Source: Candidatus Thorarchaeota archaeon | Lineage (GTDB): Archaea > Asgardarchaeota > Thorarchaeia > Thorarchaeales > Thorarchaeaceae | Assembly (NCBI GenBank): GCA_016839605.1 | Contig: JAEOTX010000022.1 | Coordinates: 1 to 56,937 of the forward strand | Direction of reading: 5' to 3' | Length of the DNA stretch: 56,937 nucleotides | Shown: one piece after another, positions 54,119-56,937 of the stretch | Numbering within the stretch: position 1 is the first letter of the stretch | Layout of the letters: every line of letters starts with the position of its first letter | Program-made: the position numbers and the translations under genes | Notes under the pieces: model-generated | What the model was told of the DNA's origin: nothing | What the model saw: only the letters and a program-made list of their open reading frames with translations | Databases searched by the model: none

Positions 54119-54412
54119 CTCGGACACTCCTGAGCCTAGACGATGCGTGCGCTAGAAGTGTCCTCGTTATATGGCTTACGACCTGACTCGACTACACTGT
54201 TTCTTCAAAAAGGGAGAATCGCGCTTCAAACCGCTAGATTCTTCTCTCTTCTTTCCCATACCAAATAGACTAGGTGTGATTCGGCGGGTCTGGGACATTG
54301 CTGTCGACTCTTCTGAACCCTGAATGACTCAACTAGAGCAACATACCCATGAGAACGCAAACCATTGTTCTCTGAAAACCAATGTGCCAGACGTGGCGAG
54401 AGGGAATGAAGG

Positions 54413-54631
54413 ATGTTAAGGACAAAGATTGACTGGCGAGCCGTGGCAAAAGCATTGACATGGCGGGTTCTGGCCACTGCGACGACCATTACCGTTGCAT
54501 TTGTTTTCACAGGATCTGTAGAAATCAGTCTTGGAATTGGGAGCATCGAGGCATTACTGAAGTTGGCGTTCTACTACTTCCACGAAAAAGCATGGGATAG
54601 GGTAGTAGTAATGCCTGAGGGAACGTCATGA
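54413..54631 (+). CDS. DUF2061 small membrane protein
   Basis: A 72-residue protein with two helices (about 17-35 and 40-55) and the DUF2061 pattern AVAKALTWRVLATATT, GSIEALLKLAFYYFHEKAW. These short membrane proteins occur widely; function unknown, sometimes found next to sulfate or C1 genes. The ORF starts at TTG-type or ATG 54413. The stretch 54128-54412 before it holds no gene that I can support. Confidence 0.8.
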   Translation: MLRTKIDWRAVAKALTWRVLATATTITVAFVFTGSVEISLGIGSIEALLKLAFYYFHEKAWDRVVVMPEGTS

Positions 54632-54677
54632 GAGAAACGCATAAAGAATCTGTTTCTCGCAGACCTGAAGCGTTTCG

Positions 54678-55217
54678 CTAGATATCCCGTAATTCAGGTA
54701 ATCGGACGACCAGATCGGTAAATACCTCTTCGATATTCTCTCCTGTTTTTGCTGAAACCTCGAAGTATCTCACCTTTAACCACTCAGCAAGCATCTTTCC
54801 AGCCTGAATCGGCACCAGTCTTGTTTCCATGTCTATTTTATTTGCCACCAAAGCGACACTAGCTGTAGGGCACACTGCTACAAATTTCATGAACCACTCG
54901 TGAGCAGTCATGAATGTGGGAGGTCTCGTCACATCGTACACAATCAGCCCCATCATAGCACCGGCCATATAGCGTCGCCTCAACTCATTATACGAAGGTT
55001 GACCTGCCAAGTCCCAAAGAACAAGTCGTATGCGCAATCGTCGGCCTGATGGATTGGTGTGATCAATCGTCTTTAGTGAGAAAGCAGTCCCAATTGTAGA
55101 CTTGTAATCTGCATTGAATATGTTATCCGTGTATCTTTTGATGCAGCTAGTTTTGCCTACCCCCCAATCCCCAAGTGCGACTAGCTTTAGTAAGAGGGGA
55201 GAGGGTTCATCGTCCAT
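54678..55217 (-). CDS. Rab/Ras-like small GTPase
   Basis: A 179-residue small GTPase with G1 GDWGVGKTS (16-24), a switch-I TIGTAFSLK, G3 WDLAGQ, G4 NKID and G5 SAKTG. The pattern is of the Rab/Ras branch (Gln of the catalytic loop present). There is no C-terminal Cys, so no prenyl anchor, unlike eukaryotic Rabs. Small GTPases of this kind are a hallmark of Asgard archaea. It stands alone; partner proteins are unknown. Confidence 0.9.
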   Translation of the reverse strand: MDDEPSPLLLKLVALGDWGVGKTSCIKRYTDNIFNADYKSTIGTAFSLKTIDHTNPSGRRLRIRLVLWDLAGQPSYNELRRRYMAGAMMGLIVYDVTRPPTFMTAHEWFMKFVAVCPTASVALVANKIDMETRLVPIQAGKMLAEWLKVRYFEVSAKTGENIEEVFTDLVVRLPELRDI

Positions 55218-55396
55218 TCAGAGTAGCTCCTAATACGGCATCTGTAATTCTCTCGACAAAATCAGATAATAACCATTCTAGGATGCCGTGTATGAACATC
55301 AGAGAATAAAAGAAAGAGTGTAACGAGCAATCAACCGATTGCCCGCTTTCGCAACTGCTGTCAGTTGCATAGAATTGTTAGTGTTGTCAGTGACTT

Positions 55397-55927
55397 TTAG
55401 TATCGACGTCTGTCGCGGCCGCCACCACCGTAGCCACCGCCACCACGCCTGTCTCTGCCACCGCCATAGCCACCGCCGCCACCGCGTCGGTCTCCGCCAT
55501 AGCCGCCTCCGCCTCGACCGCCACCACCGTAGCCTCCACGGCGACGGTCGTCTTCATGCTCCTCAGCACTCATATCAACATCCATGTTGACTTCGTCGAT
55601 TGCTTCCTCAGCCTCAGACACCTCACCATACTTCCCAATGTTGAGACGTAGGTTTCCTCTGAATAGGCCTGTGTAGCCGTTCTTCAGGGTGTAGGTGTTT
55701 CCGATCGCTAACTCGTCTATGTTTGCATCCCAAAGGGGTACTGCCACACGCGCGGTTGAGTCGCCAACCACGGCATCTAGCACGCGATGACTCTCCCCAC
55801 TTCCACGTGAGGTTACCTCGCGCTCTTCTCCCATCTCCATTATTTTGAAGGAGATGGTGACATTCTTCATTCGTGGCTTCAACTCAGCCACTGTAGCCTC
55901 AATAGGCTCTCTGTCGTTGTAACTCAT
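55397..55927 (-). CDS. OB-fold ssDNA/RNA-binding protein with RGG tail
   Basis: A 176-residue protein with one OB fold (residues ~8-105: PRMKNVTISFKIMEMGEERE, RVLDAVVGDSTARVAVPLWD, GNTYTLKNGYTGLFRGNLRL), then an acidic linker and a Gly-rich tail of Arg-Gly-Gly and Gly-Tyr-Gly repeats (about 128-176). Single-OB archaeal SSBs have a comparable OB; the RGG tail is like eukaryotic RNA-binding proteins and promotes condensate formation. The ATG at 55927 is preferred over the GTG at 55942. Confidence 0.82.
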   Translation of the reverse strand: MSYNDREPIEATVAELKPRMKNVTISFKIMEMGEEREVTSRGSGESHRVLDAVVGDSTARVAVPLWDANIDELAIGNTYTLKNGYTGLFRGNLRLNIGKYGEVSEAEEAIDEVNMDVDMSAEEHEDDRRRGGYGGGGRGGGGYGGDRRGGGGGYGGGRDRRGGGGYGGGGRDRRRY

Positions 55928-56340
55928 TGTATATACTCTCACTTGAGAATAACAGGTCCTGCAAAACTAGCGTGATCTTCCGTGGAGTGCGATGTTGGAT
56001 TGAACCCTCAAAGAAACCAGTCTGAAAAGCAGCTCTTTCGTGGTACTCCTGCAGCTTCATGCCGCGGGAATTTGCTTATGATGTTATCTATTGGACCTAT
56101 TCTAGCTAGTTAGATGTTGAATCAGACGAGTATCAGAGAGCTCGAGTTCAAAGAGTCAGGGGACCACACTCTGCGGCTCGAGAACAATGATGAGGAGTTC
56201 CGAGAATGACACTGTGCTCAATGCAGGAGAAGAATTGATGATTCTCATATGGAGAGGGGGTCGGTTTTGGTTTTGCCGTCTTGGACTAACCTAATTTCCT
56301 CGCAAGCCTTAATTTCATTCGCAACTCGGGAGGTGTGAGT
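55928..56340. other. Intergenic stretch without a firm gene
   Basis: About 410 bases between the OB-fold gene and the next membrane protein. A short frame from ATG 56114 (30 residues, ESGDHTLRLENNDEEFRE) and a second one ending at TAA 56292-56294 (frameshifted) are both too short and without a family match to call. I see no terminator or RNA that I can support. Confidence 0.4.
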
Positions 56341-56937
56341 GTGTCCCGTGGTATGTACGAGGAGATTGACAGAAGCGGTCAGGCAAAATGGACACTTCCT
56401 ACGATTATGGGTTTCATTGTAACTGTTGGATTATTGACTGTGAAACTCTTTGGGGATCCTCTGGGAGATCCTCCGTATAACAATCGAGTTGATGTTGTAT
56501 TCCTTATTGGATTTGCACCAGTAGGAGCTTGTCTTCTAGGGAGTCTATTTGGAGTACTAAGAAAAAGAGCTACTAGAGTGAATCCAGACCGACTTGAATT
56601 CAGTGATGATGTCAGAAATTTGGATGATTTTGGAGAAGTGTATTATGAAGGCGATTTCAAAACTGGTGAATTGGGAGGTCATCCAGTATATGGATGCGGT
56701 TGGGCTATTACTCTAATGCTCACAGTATTCTTGGGATTCATGGTTCTTTTCTCAATGGATGTTGTAGGGCCTGTAATTGGCTCGATAATGGAAATCATCC
56801 TTGTGGCTGTTTTCTACATAGCAGGGTATGTTTCTGCCTTTAGAGGGGTACCAATGGGAAGTAAATTGGTCAAAGATCCTCTACATCATCGCATTACTAA
56901 ATATCTAACAAAATATGATGTGCTTCAAAGTATTACA
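56341..56937 (+). CDS. Membrane protein, 3' truncated by window edge
   Basis: A frame open to the window end, so at least 199 residues. It begins with a GTG five bases after GGGAGGTG, then has helices at about residues 20-37, 54-75, 123-142 and 145-165; the soluble loop between helices 2 and 3 (about 76-120) contains YYEGDFKTGELGG. No family recognised. The true end lies outside the window. Confidence 0.6.
   Translation, partial: MSRGMYEEIDRSGQAKWTLPTIMGFIVTVGLLTVKLFGDPLGDPPYNNRVDVVFLIGFAPVGACLLGSLFGVLRKRATRVNPDRLEFSDDVRNLDDFGEVYYEGDFKTGELGGHPVYGCGWAITLMLTVFLGFMVLFSMDVVGPVIGSIMEIILVAVFYIAGYVSAFRGVPMGSKLVKDPLHHRITKYLTKYDVLQSIT

Noticed and set aside
49778..54240. A 14-base string AAACCGCTAGATTC occurs near 49778 and again near 54228.
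   Set aside because: In 57 kb a few repeated 14-mers are expected by chance, and the flanks do not match.
56114..56294. Short frame resembling ELEFKESGDHTL, first thought to be RNA polymerase subunit L.
   Set aside because: Only the HTL triplet resembles RpoL; the remaining conserved residues are absent and the frame stops after 30 residues.

Overview
This window is about 57 kb of archaeal chromosome, most likely from an Asgard archaeon; a Thorarchaeota-like lineage is my best guess. The archaeal core is clear: archaeal ribosomal and RNA polymerase genes, PolD large subunit (DP2), RadB, XPD, G1P dehydrogenase, CDP-archaeol synthase, Nop10, aIF2-alpha, aIF5B and Sec61-beta. Eukaryote-like extras point to Asgard: an Arf-like and a Rab-like small GTPase, Elf1, a protein resembling the OST subunit OSTC/OST3-OST6, and a candidate PAC3-type proteasome chaperone. 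Gene density is high, both strands are used, and many genes overlap by 4 bases.

Layout. 0-3 kb: end of an MFS transporter and unknown membrane proteins. 3.1-3.4 kb: an SRP RNA gene. 3.5-7 kb: infB, ndk, eL24, eS28 and eL7, the usual archaeal neighbours but with ndk flipped. 7-8.8 kb: egsA and an Arf-like GTPase. 9-11.9 kb: rpoD, L18e, L13, S9, rpoN and S2. 11.9-15.7 kb: a minus-strand operon for the archaeal mevalonate route (mevalonate kinase, UbiD-type decarboxylase, both phosphomevalonate dehydratase subunits). 15.9-17.3 kb: an unpaired cytosine-5 DNA methyltransferase and a SpoU-like protein. 17.3-18.7 kb: a tRNA-Pro(CGG) gene whose last 21 bases recur 1,329 bp away, flanking one AT-rich M23 peptidase gene; this looks like a tiny integrated element.

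18.8-29 kb: phosphoesterase, SWIM protein, a secreted protein, EngB, Lhr helicase, Elf1, a winged-helix protein, SufS and a five-OB RPA. 29-40.7 kb: DP2, a CBS protein, CarS, RadB, an RNase H-fold protein, XPD, the PAC3-like protein and topoisomerase I, which seems to start at CTG. 40.8-47.8 kb: OSTC-like protein, MptE, dihydropteroate synthase, GcvT, GcvH and the STT3 oligosaccharyltransferase. 47.9-49.7 kb: nop10, aIF2-alpha, eS27, eL44 and sec61-beta. 49.8-56.9 kb: surface and zinc-ribbon proteins, a GNAT acetyltransferase, a MazG-like enzyme, glyA, a Rab-like GTPase, an OB protein with an RGG tail, and a truncated membrane protein.

Several sets work together: ether-lipid supply (mevalonate operon, egsA, carS), one-carbon metabolism (mptE, folP, gcvT, gcvH, glyA), N-glycosylation (STT3 with the OSTC-like protein) and DNA replication or repair (DP2, RPA, RadB, XPD, Lhr, TopA). 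All calls come from reading motifs and gene order; no database search was run.
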